A stretch of DNA of 36,854 bases from Opitutales bacterium (lineage in GTDB: Bacteria > Verrucomicrobiota > Verrucomicrobiia > Opitutales > JAFGAQ01): the NCBI GenBank assembly GCA_022361075.1, contig JAKSBQ010000066.1, forward strand, positions 1 to 36,854. The letters run 5' to 3'. This document shows, piece by piece, positions 22,885-32,144 of this stretch (the first letter of the stretch is position 1; the number at the start of each line of letters is the position of its first letter). The position numbers and the translations under genes are program-made. Below the pieces are notes generated by a model. It worked only from the letters and a program-made list of their open reading frames with translations, searched no databases and was not told the DNA's origin.

Positions 22885-25800
22885 ATGGTTGGTTCTTATC
22901 GTTTTTGGATTCGTGTGCTACCTTTGGTGCTTATTGGGCATCTCTTGAGCGCTTCACCCTCTCAGTATTTTGCGCAATTGTATACTGAGATTTTGGGTAG
23001 GAGCCCGACCACGACAGAATGGGTAGCGAATGAATATCGATTCCGTGATGGGACATTTTCAGCAACTTCTGCCCGTGAGTTGGCAGTATCCCTTTTCCAG
23101 TCTTCTGAGTTTGCTCAACTAGGTTACTCACATGCGGAGCAAGCTTATCTACTGTTTCGCGCTACACTTCTTCGCGAGCCCAGTCTAGCCGATCAGCAAG
23201 GTGTTTACAACCAATTGGTCAATGGGGTGACAGCCGCCAATATAGCAAATGACATGATGCGTTCGGTGGAATACTCTAATTTGGTAAGTAGCCGAATATC
23301 CGCTGCTTCAAATCACGCGTTTGTTCCTTCAGGTCCAGTCGAACGAGTCAATATTAGGTCTGGTGGGCTTGGTAACATTTCGGGGTTGGAATTGCAGAAT
23401 CTCCTTAACGCCACTCCAGCTGGCTCTACCATCTTCTTGACTCAGGGTTCTTTGATTTCCTTACATCAGGGATTGATTGTTCCGTCAGGTGTCACGCTCG
23501 CAACGTTTGATGGCGGAGCTGAGGATTCCATTTTTAGGAACACTCGTGCTTACGCCAAAATGGCGAGAATCGTCAGGGCGAATGTTTTTAATCAGGAGTT
23601 GATTAGACTCGAACCAGGGGCGAAACTCATCGGTGTTTGGGTTGATGGGCGACGCAGTCAACTACGGGTGGATGATCCACTGCTTAAAATGCCAGAACTT
23701 TCGGCGGCTGAGCGGGCATCAGCGGCAGCAAATATTTCAATTTGGGGGGGAACAAACGGTGAAAACACCTCAGAGGTTTCGCATTGCAGAATTTCAGATT
23801 CTTCAGGATGGACTTCGATTCACTGTTTGGGGTCGAATGGTTCTGTAGAACCTGGTTACACTATTGTTAATCAGAATTTGATCACTTCTTACTCTGCCAG
23901 TCGCGATCTGGAACAAGGTTTTTACACTGACGGGGTCAGTAATGCAGCTTCCGATGCTGTGATTATCAACAATGAAATCATCGATCCTTCTGATGTGGGC
24001 GTTGTGATTTTCAATCCGGGATTGGTGACTCCTCAGCGATCGCAAGTCATTTCGAACAAGATTTTGTTTGCAGGAGTGAACGGATGGGGTGGCATCACGA
24101 TCGACCATATAGTCGAGTCGCAAACTCTGTGTAAGGGACTTAATCCTAACGGACCTTACGATTGTCAGGACATGGGCATTGAGGCGATCACTGCGGATTT
24201 TACGGGAACGCTTGTTCAAGACAATTTGATATGGAGTAGTGATACTGCCCATACAAACGTTGGAATTTCGGTGGGTGTCCATATGTGGGGGATCCGTATG
24301 TTTGGCAAAGGTAGTCAAGTTTTGCAAAACAGCTTCGGCACGTCTCAACAACCCTTGAACGCGGGTGTTGGAATCGCGATTGCGGGAATGAAACAACCCA
24401 TTGTTTTGGATAATGTTTTAAACCTGGAGCTTCTGCCTAGTGCGGTTTCCTGTTTGTCAGCCCCTCTTGTTTTAGATCCCACCAAGACTACATTGAATCC
24501 AGGAGCTGCGATTCAGCCGGGGTTCACCACTGCTGAGCTTTGGGGGACCCTAAATCCGCGTTCAAATGGGCACATCTCAGGTCTCTATCGATTTCTTCAA
24601 GCAACGCAGACAGATCAAGGGGTTGTGGTAGAAACACCCACAACCTCTCTAAAAATTGCAAACCTGAACGGCCAGGTTACTACAGATGAGTGGACCATTG
24701 TTCGCTCGGGTCGCCAGTTTGGAGATAGTATCGGTTATCATTTGCTTGTTAATCGTGGAACTCATCAGCATATCCAAGCGACTGAAGCTGGCATTGGTAT
24801 TTCGCCGTTTACGGGGGCGAGTAACCAATATTGGGAAATTGAATCCTATGATGGGGCGACTCTTGGCAATGGTCTCAGACTTATAAACAGAGAGACGGGT
24901 GCTGTACTTGGACACGATGCTATCGGAAACATTTTTGCGGTGGAATCTAAAGCGGATCCCACTGCGAGTTGGTTGTTTAGCAGGGTCGACAAAAGACCAC
25001 TTGATTTTGACCAGTCGGAGTTACTTTTCATGGATCCTTACGGAGATATTTTTCAAATCTATACCGACAAAGGATCGATTTATGAAGAGCGAAGCCTCGG
25101 AAACGCTAATGCGGATTTTGGAATTCGAGCTTTTGCCGATGATGCGACGCACAGTAAACCGATTGGAACTTTCGACGCCAATGGCGATGGAAGTACCGAC
25201 ATTGCCTACATCATGAGCGACGGGAGTATTTTTGTCACTTATATGAATGCGGACGGATATTCCGCAGGAGGCATTATTGGAAATCCTAGGTCGACTTGGT
25301 TTTGGGATATCAACCCAACCTGGGGTTCCTGGGAGAAACCAATGGGTTTTGCGAATTTCGGAGGAAGCGCGATTGAGGATCTGCTCGTCGTCGACCGAGA
25401 TGGTAATCTTGAAGTAGGTTACATTAACAACGGTTCTCTTGGGGCGACTGAAGAATTGGGATCTGCTGCTGCTCTAGGTCTTCAGGGGTTGAACTCTACT
25501 CGTGACTCCGCGCTCAAGTCCGTGGGATCCGGTGACTTTGATGGTGACGGTGATCGTGAGTTCTTAATTGTGGCAACCGACGGTGCACTTTTCAGACTCG
25601 ACGTAACGGGAGGTCAACTCCAACAAGCAGTTCCATTGGGTAATCCAGTTGCGACTTATGGGTGGGGTTTCACTTCGCTGGGAGAGAGCCCGATCAAGCC
25701 AGTGGGTATTGCTGACGTCAATGGCGACCGGATGGATGACGTGGTGATGGTGACTCCTCAAGGGGATCTTTTTGCTTATATTATGGGCAACGGTCAGCTA

Positions 25801-25917
25801 CTGGGAGGGGCAAATTTGGGTAATCCGAGCAGAAGCTGGTTCTGGAACTTGAGTTCTATCTCAAATTACTCTCGTCCAGTGAGTATTTCTTACGGTAAGA
25901 AGTGGTGGAGTTGGTAG
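22885..25917 (+). CDS. large secreted protein: DUF4214, beta-helix, ricin-like, FG-GAP repeats
   Basis: The protein has 1010 residues from the ATG at 22885 (a GTG one codon earlier is possible). A signal peptide covers about residues 1-25 (RFWIRVLPLVLIGHLLSASP). Next come two DUF4214-like units (FAQLYTEILGRSPTTTEWVA...LFQSSEFAQ and YLLFRATLLREPSLADQQG...MMRSVEYSNL). Residues about 150-540 look like a right-handed parallel beta-helix (many NEIIDPSDVGVVIFN and ISNKILFAG turns). About 560-700 resembles a ricin-type lectin domain (HLLVNRGTHQHIQA, NQYWEIES, GLRLINRETGAVLG). The last 300 residues are FG-GAP/VCBS-like blades with Ca-binding-type loops DANGDGSTDI, DFDGDGDREF and DVNGDRMDDV. It is probably an exported carbohydrate-binding or cell-surface protein. 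No polysaccharide-lyase catalytic motif could be assigned. It is monocistronic. Confidence 0.78.
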   Translation: MVGSYRFWIRVLPLVLIGHLLSASPSQYFAQLYTEILGRSPTTTEWVANEYRFRDGTFSATSARELAVSLFQSSEFAQLGYSHAEQAYLLFRATLLREPSLADQQGVYNQLVNGVTAANIANDMMRSVEYSNLVSSRISAASNHAFVPSGPVERVNIRSGGLGNISGLELQNLLNATPAGSTIFLTQGSLISLHQGLIVPSGVTLATFDGGAEDSIFRNTRAYAKMARIVRANVFNQELIRLEPGAKLIGVWVDGRRSQLRVDDPLLKMPELSAAERASAAANISIWGGTNGENTSEVSHCRISDSSGWTSIHCLGSNGSVEPGYTIVNQNLITSYSASRDLEQGFYTDGVSNAASDAVIINNEIIDPSDVGVVIFNPGLVTPQRSQVISNKILFAGVNGWGGITIDHIVESQTLCKGLNPNGPYDCQDMGIEAITADFTGTLVQDNLIWSSDTAHTNVGISVGVHMWGIRMFGKGSQVLQNSFGTSQQPLNAGVGIAIAGMKQPIVLDNVLNLELLPSAVSCLSAPLVLDPTKTTLNPGAAIQPGFTTAELWGTLNPRSNGHISGLYRFLQATQTDQGVVVETPTTSLKIANLNGQVTTDEWTIVRSGRQFGDSIGYHLLVNRGTHQHIQATEAGIGISPFTGASNQYWEIESYDGATLGNGLRLINRETGAVLGHDAIGNIFAVESKADPTASWLFSRVDKRPLDFDQSELLFMDPYGDIFQIYTDKGSIYEERSLGNANADFGIRAFADDATHSKPIGTFDANGDGSTDIAYIMSDGSIFVTYMNADGYSAGGIIGNPRSTWFWDINPTWGSWEKPMGFANFGGSAIEDLLVVDRDGNLEVGYINNGSLGATEELGSAAALGLQGLNSTRDSALKSVGSGDFDGDGDREFLIVATDGALFRLDVTGGQLQQAVPLGNPVATYGWGFTSLGESPIKPVGIADVNGDRMDDVVMVTPQGDLFAYIMGNGQLLGGANLGNPSRSWFWNLSSISNYSRPVSISYGKKWWSW

Positions 25918-25968
25918 GAGAAACCACTTGTTTCTTCTAAAAAAAACATCTCATCGATAAAAACAGTC

Positions 25969-25996
25969 TTGCCAACTGAGGATGCAAGGCTACTTT
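25969..25996 (+). promoter_or_regulatory. possible rpsB promoter
   Basis: TTGCCA (25969-25974), a 16-nt spacer and TACTTT (25991-25996) make a plausible sigma-70-like promoter. It lies about 95 nt before the rpsB ATG. The leader between them contains a small GAGAG/CTCTC inverted repeat and, just before the ATG, CGGGAG as a ribosome-binding site. An untranslated leader of this length fits autoregulation of rpsB by S2, which is known in other bacteria, but no specific S2-binding structure was checked. Confidence 0.35.
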
Positions 25997-26090
25997 CGGA
26001 CTCTTTACGAACTTTTGGAGAGGGCTCATCTCTCTTCAAAGAACTTAATCTTAAGAAAATTATTTCTCTCCTTAACGGGAGCTTTGAAGC

Positions 26091-27242
26091 ATGAATATTA
26101 CACCAAGAGATCTACTAGATGCCGGAGTTCATTTCGGTCACCAACTCCGTCGCTGGAACCCACGTTCCAAGCCTTTTATCCATGACCATCGTCATGGTAT
26201 CTCCATTATCGATCTGGAGAAGACCTATTCTCAACTTGAAATCGCAACCGCTTTTATTGAAGAGCTTGTAGCTAAGGGGAAAGACATTCTTTTTGTTGGC
26301 ACCAAGAAACAAGCCAAGGACATCGTAAGAGAGGCCGCAACGAGTGTGAGTATGCCATTTTCAGTGAATCGCTGGATGGGTGGCACCCTAACTAACTTTG
26401 TAACGATCAAGTCAAGCCTCGCAAAGTACCATAAGTTCCTTGAGATGGAATCAGATGGTCGTCTGGCTAAACTACCAGGTAAGGAAGCAGCAGCGATTCG
26501 TCGCCAAATGGAGCGTATGTTCCGTAACTTTGAAGGTCTGAAGGAAGTTAAAGAGCTTCCAGCTGCCCTATTCGTAATCGATATTAAAAACGAACAAATC
26601 GCGATTGCGGAGGCACGAACTCTCGGAATCCCAGTGGTTGGTCTTGTGGATACCAACTCCGATCCGAGTTTGGTTGAATATCCGATTCCAGGTAATGACG
26701 ATGCGGTTAAGTCGATTCGCCTGATCGTTGAAACTATTTCTGAAGCCGTTCAAAACGGACTTGCTCAGCGCAATATGAACGTTTCTCACAAAGACTTCTC
26801 TCCGAAGATCGTTGAAGAGTCCTACGAAAACGAACATGAGTCTGGAGTAACATTACCCGAAGGGTACGAAGAATTTTCAGATGAAGTAACCGCAGCAGCA
26901 GCGGTTGAGGAAGCTCAACCTGAAGTTGCAGCTGAAGAACCAGTAGTCGAAGCACCGGTGGTTGAGGAGGACGACTCTCCCGTAGCCGAAGAAGTGCCTG
27001 TAGCGGAAGAGGTTGAGGCTCCTGCTCCTGTTGCTGAGGAGGAAGCTAAACCAGCAGAACCTGTTGAGGACGAAAAGCCGGCAGCGAAGAAAGCGGCGGC
27101 TAAGAAAAAAACTGCCGCAAAGAAGGCTGCAGCCAAAAAGAAAGCTCCTGCAAAGAAAGCAGCTGCGAAAAAGAAGGCACCTGCTAAAAAGGCTGCCGCA
27201 AAAAAAGCCGTTGAAGCTTCGGAAGAAAGTGAAGAGAAGTAG
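26091..27242 (+). CDS. rpsB: 30S ribosomal protein S2 with acidic and Ala/Lys-rich tail
   Basis: The protein has 383 residues; ordinary bacterial S2 is about 230-260. Residues 1-230 are standard: MNITPRDLLDAGVHFGHQLR, RWNPRSKPFIHDHRHGISII (normally KRWNPKM), FVGTKKQAKDIV, VNRWMGGTLTNF, VIDIKNEQIAIAEA and PVVGLVDTNSDPSLVEYPIPGNDDA. An extension follows: about 65 residues rich in Glu, Val, Pro and Ala (about 262-328), then about 45 residues of KKAAAKKK/APAKKA repeats, and finally a short acidic end (EASEESEEK). The tail has an odd acidic-then-basic layout and a histone-H1-like look. The gene heads rpsB-tsf, with a CGGGAG ribosome site. Confidence 0.96.
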   Translation: MNITPRDLLDAGVHFGHQLRRWNPRSKPFIHDHRHGISIIDLEKTYSQLEIATAFIEELVAKGKDILFVGTKKQAKDIVREAATSVSMPFSVNRWMGGTLTNFVTIKSSLAKYHKFLEMESDGRLAKLPGKEAAAIRRQMERMFRNFEGLKEVKELPAALFVIDIKNEQIAIAEARTLGIPVVGLVDTNSDPSLVEYPIPGNDDAVKSIRLIVETISEAVQNGLAQRNMNVSHKDFSPKIVEESYENEHESGVTLPEGYEEFSDEVTAAAAVEEAQPEVAAEEPVVEAPVVEEDDSPVAEEVPVAEEVEAPAPVAEEEAKPAEPVEDEKPAAKKAAAKKKTAAKKAAAKKKAPAKKAAAKKKAPAKKAAAKKAVEASEESEEK

Positions 27243-27296
27243 GAATTAAACTCGGAATATTATAAGAACTTATTTAAGAAATTCCCATATTGAGTC

Positions 27297-27887
27297 ATGA
27301 GCCAACCAATTAATGCGAAACAAGTAGGAGAACTTCGTGCGAAAACAGGAGCGGGTCTAATGGACTGCAAAAGAGCTCTGTCTGAAGCAGGAGGCGATTT
27401 TGAAAAAGCAACTGCCATTTTGCGCAAAATGGGTGTAGCCGATGCGGCAAAACGCTCTGGACGTAGCGCGTCTGAGGGTCTTGTTGAATCTTACATTCAC
27501 CTCGGCGGCAAAGTTGGAGTTTTAATCGAGATCAATTGTGAGTCGGACTTTGTAGCGAAGAATGATGACTTTAAGGCATTCACGCGCGACATCTGCATGC
27601 ATATTGCAGCGGCAAGTCCAACTTATTTGGAACGCGAAGATGTTCCGGAGTCTATCGTGAACTCAGAGCGAGAAATCGCCACCGAACAAGCGCAAGGTAA
27701 GCCACCACAAGCGATTCAGAAAATCGTTGAAGGCAAGTTGAATAAATATTTCTCCGAGAATTGCCTGATGGAGCAATCTTACGTGAAGAATCCTGATCAA
27801 ACCATCAAGGATCTTCTCACTGAGCAGATTGCTCTTTTGGGTGAGAACATGAAGATCAAACAATTTGCTCGTTTCCAAATTGGATAA
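27297..27887 (+). CDS. tsf: elongation factor Ts
   Basis: The protein has 196 residues, the short form of EF-Ts found in many bacteria (E. coli has 283). The N-terminal UBA-like domain is GELRAKTGAGLMDCKRALSEAGGDFEKATAILRK, whose RAKTGAGLMDCK segment is the EF-Ts signature. The core has GKVGVLIEINCESDFVAKND, the second signature, and ends in the dimer/EF-Tu contact region. It exchanges GDP for GTP on EF-Tu. It lies 54 bp after rpsB, the usual order, and is followed by a strong terminator. Confidence 0.97.
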   Translation: MSQPINAKQVGELRAKTGAGLMDCKRALSEAGGDFEKATAILRKMGVADAAKRSGRSASEGLVESYIHLGGKVGVLIEINCESDFVAKNDDFKAFTRDICMHIAAASPTYLEREDVPESIVNSEREIATEQAQGKPPQAIQKIVEGKLNKYFSENCLMEQSYVKNPDQTIKDLLTEQIALLGENMKIKQFARFQIG

Positions 27888-27923
27888 GTAAACGGAGAGT
27901 TTCGCTAGAAAACACTTTAAGTG

Positions 27924-27961
27924 AAAAAGGGCAACCGGCTTTAGGCGGGTTGCCCTTTTTT
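27924..27961 (+). terminator. intrinsic terminator after rpsB-tsf
   Basis: AAAAAGGGCAACC (27924-27936) pairs perfectly with GGTTGCCCTTTTT (27948-27960) around an 11-nt loop. A T-run of six follows the GC part of the stem. It lies 36 bp after the tsf stop and ends the translation-factor operon. Confidence 0.93.
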
Positions 27962-28048
27962 AAAAAACAGAGTGGTATCGAAGAACGTTAAGTAAGCCCC
28001 TTGTTTGCAGTCATCCTAAAACTCCCTTCGTTAGATTCTTTTAGAAAA

Positions 28049-28768
28049 ATGATCACAACGGATATCAATATCGAGCAACTCAACGAGGAATTAGAAAGTG
28101 CCACTCCTCAGCAACGGCTGGAGAAAGTGATTTCGATTTATGGAGACCAGGCTATTCTTTCCACTAGTTTTGGAATCCAGTCTGCGGTGATGTTGCACAT
28201 GTGTGTCTCTTTGAAGGCTGATATTCCTGTGGTTTGGATAGATACGGGCTATCTTTTCCCAGAGACTTATCAATTTGCTCAGAATCTAACCGAGCGACTG
28301 AATCTAAATCTGAAAGTTTATCAGCCCAAGATGACTGCTGCTCACCAGGAAGCGATTTATGGTCGACGTTGGGAAGAGGGGAAAGAAGGGATCGAGGCCT
28401 ACAATCGATTGAATAAAGTCGAGCCGATGAATCGGGCGGTGGTTGAGATGGACGCCGCGGCGTGGATTACGGGTTTACGGCGCAGTCAGTCCAGTTCACG
28501 TGAGAAACTCGATGTGCTGCTTCAGCAAAACAAAATTGTGAAGGTCCACCCAATCATCGATTGGAGTAACAAGGACGTTTACGAATATTTGCAAAAGCAT
28601 GATTTACCCTATCACCCACTTTGGGAAGAAGGTTATGTTTCGGTTGGTGACTGGCATTCGACCTCGAAACTCGTAGATGCCGGAAGCGAAGAAGCGACTC
28701 GTTTTGGGGGCGTTAAGAGGGAATGTGGCCTCCACGAATTGTCTGGCCAACCGGATTTCCAGATCTAA
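28049..28768 (+). CDS. cysH: phosphoadenylyl-sulfate reductase (thioredoxin)
   Basis: The protein has 239 residues from the ATG at 28049 ([20 protein letters not shown]); a frame starting at 28001 is open, but its extra 16 residues are unlike the family. It reduces PAPS to sulfite with thioredoxin in assimilatory sulfate reduction. Present are the PP-loop [16 protein letters not shown], the region [15 protein letters not shown], and the catalytic cysteine in [11 protein letters not shown] near the C-terminus. The paired-cysteine iron-sulfur motif of APS reductases (CCxxRKxxP) is absent: that site reads [11 protein letters not shown]. So it should be the E. coli-like PAPS-dependent type. It stands alone between the tsf terminator and carB; no other cys genes are adjacent. 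Confidence 0.92.
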   Translation: MITTDINIEQLNEELESATPQQRLEKVISIYGDQAILSTSFGIQSAVMLHMCVSLKADIPVVWIDTGYLFPETYQFAQNLTERLNLNLKVYQPKMTAAHQEAIYGRRWEEGKEGIEAYNRLNKVEPMNRAVVEMDAAAWITGLRRSQSSSREKLDVLLQQNKIVKVHPIIDWSNKDVYEYLQKHDLPYHPLWEEGYVSVGDWHSTSKLVDAGSEEATRFGGVKRECGLHELSGQPDFQI

Positions 28769-28870
28769 CGGCTGGAACCATTCTTTGATATCGGAAAAAT
28801 CTTCCGCCTGGAGATCAAATCATCCTTTTTGTTTGAAGTTTAAACAGGAAGGATTACATGATCTCCAGCT

Positions 28871-31800
28871 ATGCCCAAACGCACTGACATTGAATCCATT
28901 TTAATCATCGGTTCTGGACCAATTGTTATTGGTCAAGCTTGCGAGTTCGACTACAGCGGAACTCAGGCTTGCAAGGCGTTAAAAGAAGAAGGTTATCGTG
29001 TGGTACTGGTAAACAGTAATCCCGCGACGATCATGACCGACCCCGAGTTTTCGGATGCGACCTACATTGAGCCACTCGTGCCGGAAGTGCTCGAACAGAT
29101 CATTGCGAAAGAAAAACCAGACGTGCTGCTTCCGACACTGGGAGGTCAGACTGGCCTGAATCTCTCACTTGAGTTGGACAAGCTCGGTATTCTTGAGAAA
29201 TACGGAGTCGAACTCATCGGAGCGAAGCGCGAAGCAATCGAAAAGGGTGAGGACCGCGAACTCTTCAAAGAGGCGATGGTGAAAATCGGTCTTGATGTGG
29301 CAAGATCCTATCGGGTCAAATCGCTCGACGAGGCGCGGGAAGCGGCCTACGACCTTGGCCTTTTCCCGGTAATCATTCGTCCAAGTTTTACGCTCGGAGG
29401 TGCGGGCGGCGGAATCGCTTACAACAAAGAGGAATACGAGGAGATGATTTTGCGCGGACTGGACATGTCGCCAGTCCACGAGGTGCTTGTTGAAGAATGC
29501 CTTCTGGGATGGAAAGAGTACGAGATGGAGGTCATGCGTGACCACAAAGACCAGTGTGTGGTGATCTGTTCCATCGAGAATTTTGATCCCATGGGTGTAC
29601 ACACCGGTGACTCGATCACGGTCGCTCCGGCGATGACTCTCACCGATAAGGAATATCAGATCATGCGTGATGCATCGTTTGCGTGTATCCGTGAGGTTGG
29701 AGTGGAAACGGGTGGGAGTAATATTCAGTTTTCAGTGAATCCCCAGAACGGTCGTATGGTCGTGATTGAGATGAACCCTCGGGTTTCCAGAAGTTCTGCA
29801 CTCGCGTCAAAAGCTACTGGTTTCCCCATTGCTAAGATTGCTGCAAAGCTGGCAGTGGGTTATTCTCTGGACGAGCTGAAGAACGATATTACTCGCGAAA
29901 CACCCACTTGTTTCGAACCCACGATCGATTACGTTGTCACCAAAATTCCCCGCTTCACTTTTGAGAAATTCCCAGGCACAGACACCACCCTCACCTCTAG
30001 TATGAAGTCGGTCGGCGAAGCGATGGCGATCGGTCGAACTTTTAAGGAGTCTTTCCAAAAGGCGCTTCGATCTTTGGAAACTCGAGCGAACGGATTTGGT
30101 GCCGGCGGAGCTTGGGGAGATCGTCAGATCAAAGAGTCAAACGAAATCAAATCGAAGCTTTCGACTCCCTCTGCAGAACGAGCGTTTTATGTGCGTTATG
30201 CGTTCCTGGCAGGAATGGCAATTGAGGAGATTCACCGAATCACGAGCATTGATCCGTGGTTCCTTTACCAACTGAAAGAATTGGTGGAGATGGAGGATCA
30301 TCTGTTCGAATTGAAGTTTTCCGACCTGACGCCTGAAATCGTGAAAAAAGCTAAGGAATTTGGCTACACCGATACTCAGATAGCTCACCTTGTAGGAACC
30401 AAACGAGAGAAAGTACGCAAACTGCGGGAAGGGTTTGGAATATACACCACTTATCGCCTCGTCGACACCTGCGCAGCGGAGTTCGAGGCATTCACACCTT
30501 ATTTCTACTCTTCCTACGGCGATGAAAATGAGATCGTGAAGTCCGACAAGAAGAAGATCATGATACTCGGAGGCGGCCCGAATCGTATTGGCCAAGGTAT
30601 CGAATTTGACTACTGCTGCGTGCACGCGTCTTTTGCGCTCAAGGAGTTGGGCTATGAAACCATCATGGTAAACTCCAACCCTGAAACGGTCTCCACCGAC
30701 TACGATACTTCTGATAAACTCTTTTTCGAACCGTTAACCTTGGAGGACGTGCTTGAGGTTTATTCTCAACAGGAATGTGACGGAGTAATCGTGCAGTTTG
30801 GTGGCCAAACTCCCCTCAATCTGGCAAATGAAATGGTGGGTTACGGGATCAATATTCTCGGAACTTCTCACGAGTCGATCGAGTTGGCTGAGGACCGGGA
30901 GCATTTTAAAAACGTCCTAAACAAGATTAATCTCAAGCAACCCGAGAATCGAATTGCTCGTTCCCCTGAGGAGGCATACGAGATGGCTGGTGACATCGGG
31001 TTCCCGGTTCTCTTGCGTCCCTCTTTTGTCCTTGGTGGTCGGGGCATGTTTATTGTTTATAACATTGAGGAGTTGAAGAAGGTAGTACGTGAAGTATTTG
31101 ACGTAGCTCCCGGTAAGCCCGTGTTGCTCGACAAATTCCTTGAGGACGCGATTGAGCTGGATGTGGATTGCATTTCTGACGGTGAAACTGTCGTGATTGG
31201 TGGAATGCTTGAACACGTGGAGTTCGCTGGAGTGCATTCAGGCGACGCCGCAATGGTATTGCCTCCTCACACACTTTCCAAAGAGATGTTGGATACTGTT
31301 CGCAGAACGACCTATGATCTTGCAAAGGCTCTCGAAATCAAAGGGTTGATGAACATCCAATACGCGATCAAGGATAACGAGCTCTACATGATCGAAGCCA
31401 ACCCACGCGCCTCCCGAACCGTTCCATTCGTGAGCAAAGCGATTGGTGTTCCTCTTGCGAAGCTTGCTGCGAAAGTGATGCTGGGGCACACACTCAAGGA
31501 GATGGGGTTCACCCAGGAAATCATTCCTCCGTTCTATTCGATCAAAGAGTCGGTTTTCCCATTTGTTCGCTTCCCGAACAGCCCGATTACCCTCTCACCC
31601 GAGATGAAGAGTACCGGTGAGGTGATGGGACAGGATATGAATCTCGGAATGGCATTTGCGAAAGCTCAGTTGGCGGCCCAACCTCCCTTACCTACAAACG
31701 GCAATGTATTCATTTCCGTAAAAAGGGAACATAAGAAGCAAGCAGTTGAACTCGCAAAAAACTTTGTAGATCTCGGTTTCACAATCTGTGCTACTGAAGG

Positions 31801-32107
31801 CACTGCGGATTCCATTGAGGAAGCGGGAATCTCCGTTAAACGTCTTTTCAAACTCAGTGAGGGTGCACGTCCTAACGTAGTTGATGTGATCAAGAATGGG
31901 GAAACAAGTCTAATCATCAATGCGCCGCACGGAATGATTCCGCGCAAGGATGATGATGCGATCAGGCGTGAGGCGTTGAACCACAACATCTGTATCATGA
32001 CTACGATGACCAGCGCATTTGCTGCTGTTGAAGGGATTCGTGCAATGATCGAAAACCCGCTGCAGGTGAAGTCTATTCAGGAATATCACGAGCTTTTGGG
32101 CAGCTGA
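28871..32107 (+). CDS. carB: carbamoyl-phosphate synthase large subunit
   Basis: The protein has 1078 residues, normal for CarB (E. coli 1073). It makes carbamoyl phosphate from bicarbonate, two ATP and ammonia (delivered by CarA) for arginine and pyrimidine synthesis. Two homologous ATP-grasp halves are visible: the first opens [20 protein letters not shown] and has [16 protein letters not shown] and [20 protein letters not shown]; the second opens [19 protein letters not shown] (from about residue 560) and has [16 protein letters not shown] and [20 protein letters not shown]. The last 135 residues are the MGS-like allosteric domain ([35 protein letters not shown]). carA is not in this window. 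Confidence 0.98.
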   Translation: MPKRTDIESILIIGSGPIVIGQACEFDYSGTQACKALKEEGYRVVLVNSNPATIMTDPEFSDATYIEPLVPEVLEQIIAKEKPDVLLPTLGGQTGLNLSLELDKLGILEKYGVELIGAKREAIEKGEDRELFKEAMVKIGLDVARSYRVKSLDEAREAAYDLGLFPVIIRPSFTLGGAGGGIAYNKEEYEEMILRGLDMSPVHEVLVEECLLGWKEYEMEVMRDHKDQCVVICSIENFDPMGVHTGDSITVAPAMTLTDKEYQIMRDASFACIREVGVETGGSNIQFSVNPQNGRMVVIEMNPRVSRSSALASKATGFPIAKIAAKLAVGYSLDELKNDITRETPTCFEPTIDYVVTKIPRFTFEKFPGTDTTLTSSMKSVGEAMAIGRTFKESFQKALRSLETRANGFGAGGAWGDRQIKESNEIKSKLSTPSAERAFYVRYAFLAGMAIEEIHRITSIDPWFLYQLKELVEMEDHLFELKFSDLTPEIVKKAKEFGYTDTQIAHLVGTKREKVRKLREGFGIYTTYRLVDTCAAEFEAFTPYFYSSYGDENEIVKSDKKKIMILGGGPNRIGQGIEFDYCCVHASFALKELGYETIMVNSNPETVSTDYDTSDKLFFEPLTLEDVLEVYSQQECDGVIVQFGGQTPLNLANEMVGYGINILGTSHESIELAEDREHFKNVLNKINLKQPENRIARSPEEAYEMAGDIGFPVLLRPSFVLGGRGMFIVYNIEELKKVVREVFDVAPGKPVLLDKFLEDAIELDVDCISDGETVVIGGMLEHVEFAGVHSGDAAMVLPPHTLSKEMLDTVRRTTYDLAKALEIKGLMNIQYAIKDNELYMIEANPRASRTVPFVSKAIGVPLAKLAAKVMLGHTLKEMGFTQEIIPPFYSIKESVFPFVRFPNSPITLSPEMKSTGEVMGQDMNLGMAFAKAQLAAQPPLPTNGNVFISVKREHKKQAVELAKNFVDLGFTICATEGTADSIEEAGISVKRLFKLSEGARPNVVDVIKNGETSLIINAPHGMIPRKDDDAIRREALNHNICIMTTMTSAFAAVEGIRAMIENPLQVKSIQEYHELLGS

Positions 32108-32144
32108 TATTAGTCTCGACTAGTATTAGTCATCGTTCTATCTT

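Noticed and set aside
25919-25935. AGAAAC/GTTTCT hairpin after the large secreted protein as its terminator
   Set aside because: Only six base pairs and followed by an A-run rather than a T-run on the plus strand.
26915-27249. Ala/Ser/Thr-rich minus frame and Leu/Arg/Lys-rich plus frame over the rpsB tail
   Set aside because: Both are shadows of the repetitive GAA/AAG/GCT codons of the S2 extension in other frames.
28049-28768. APS reductase (iron-sulfur type) instead of PAPS reductase
   Set aside because: The paired cysteines of the CCxxRKxxP motif are absent; only the C-terminal ECGLH cysteine is present, as in PAPS reductases.
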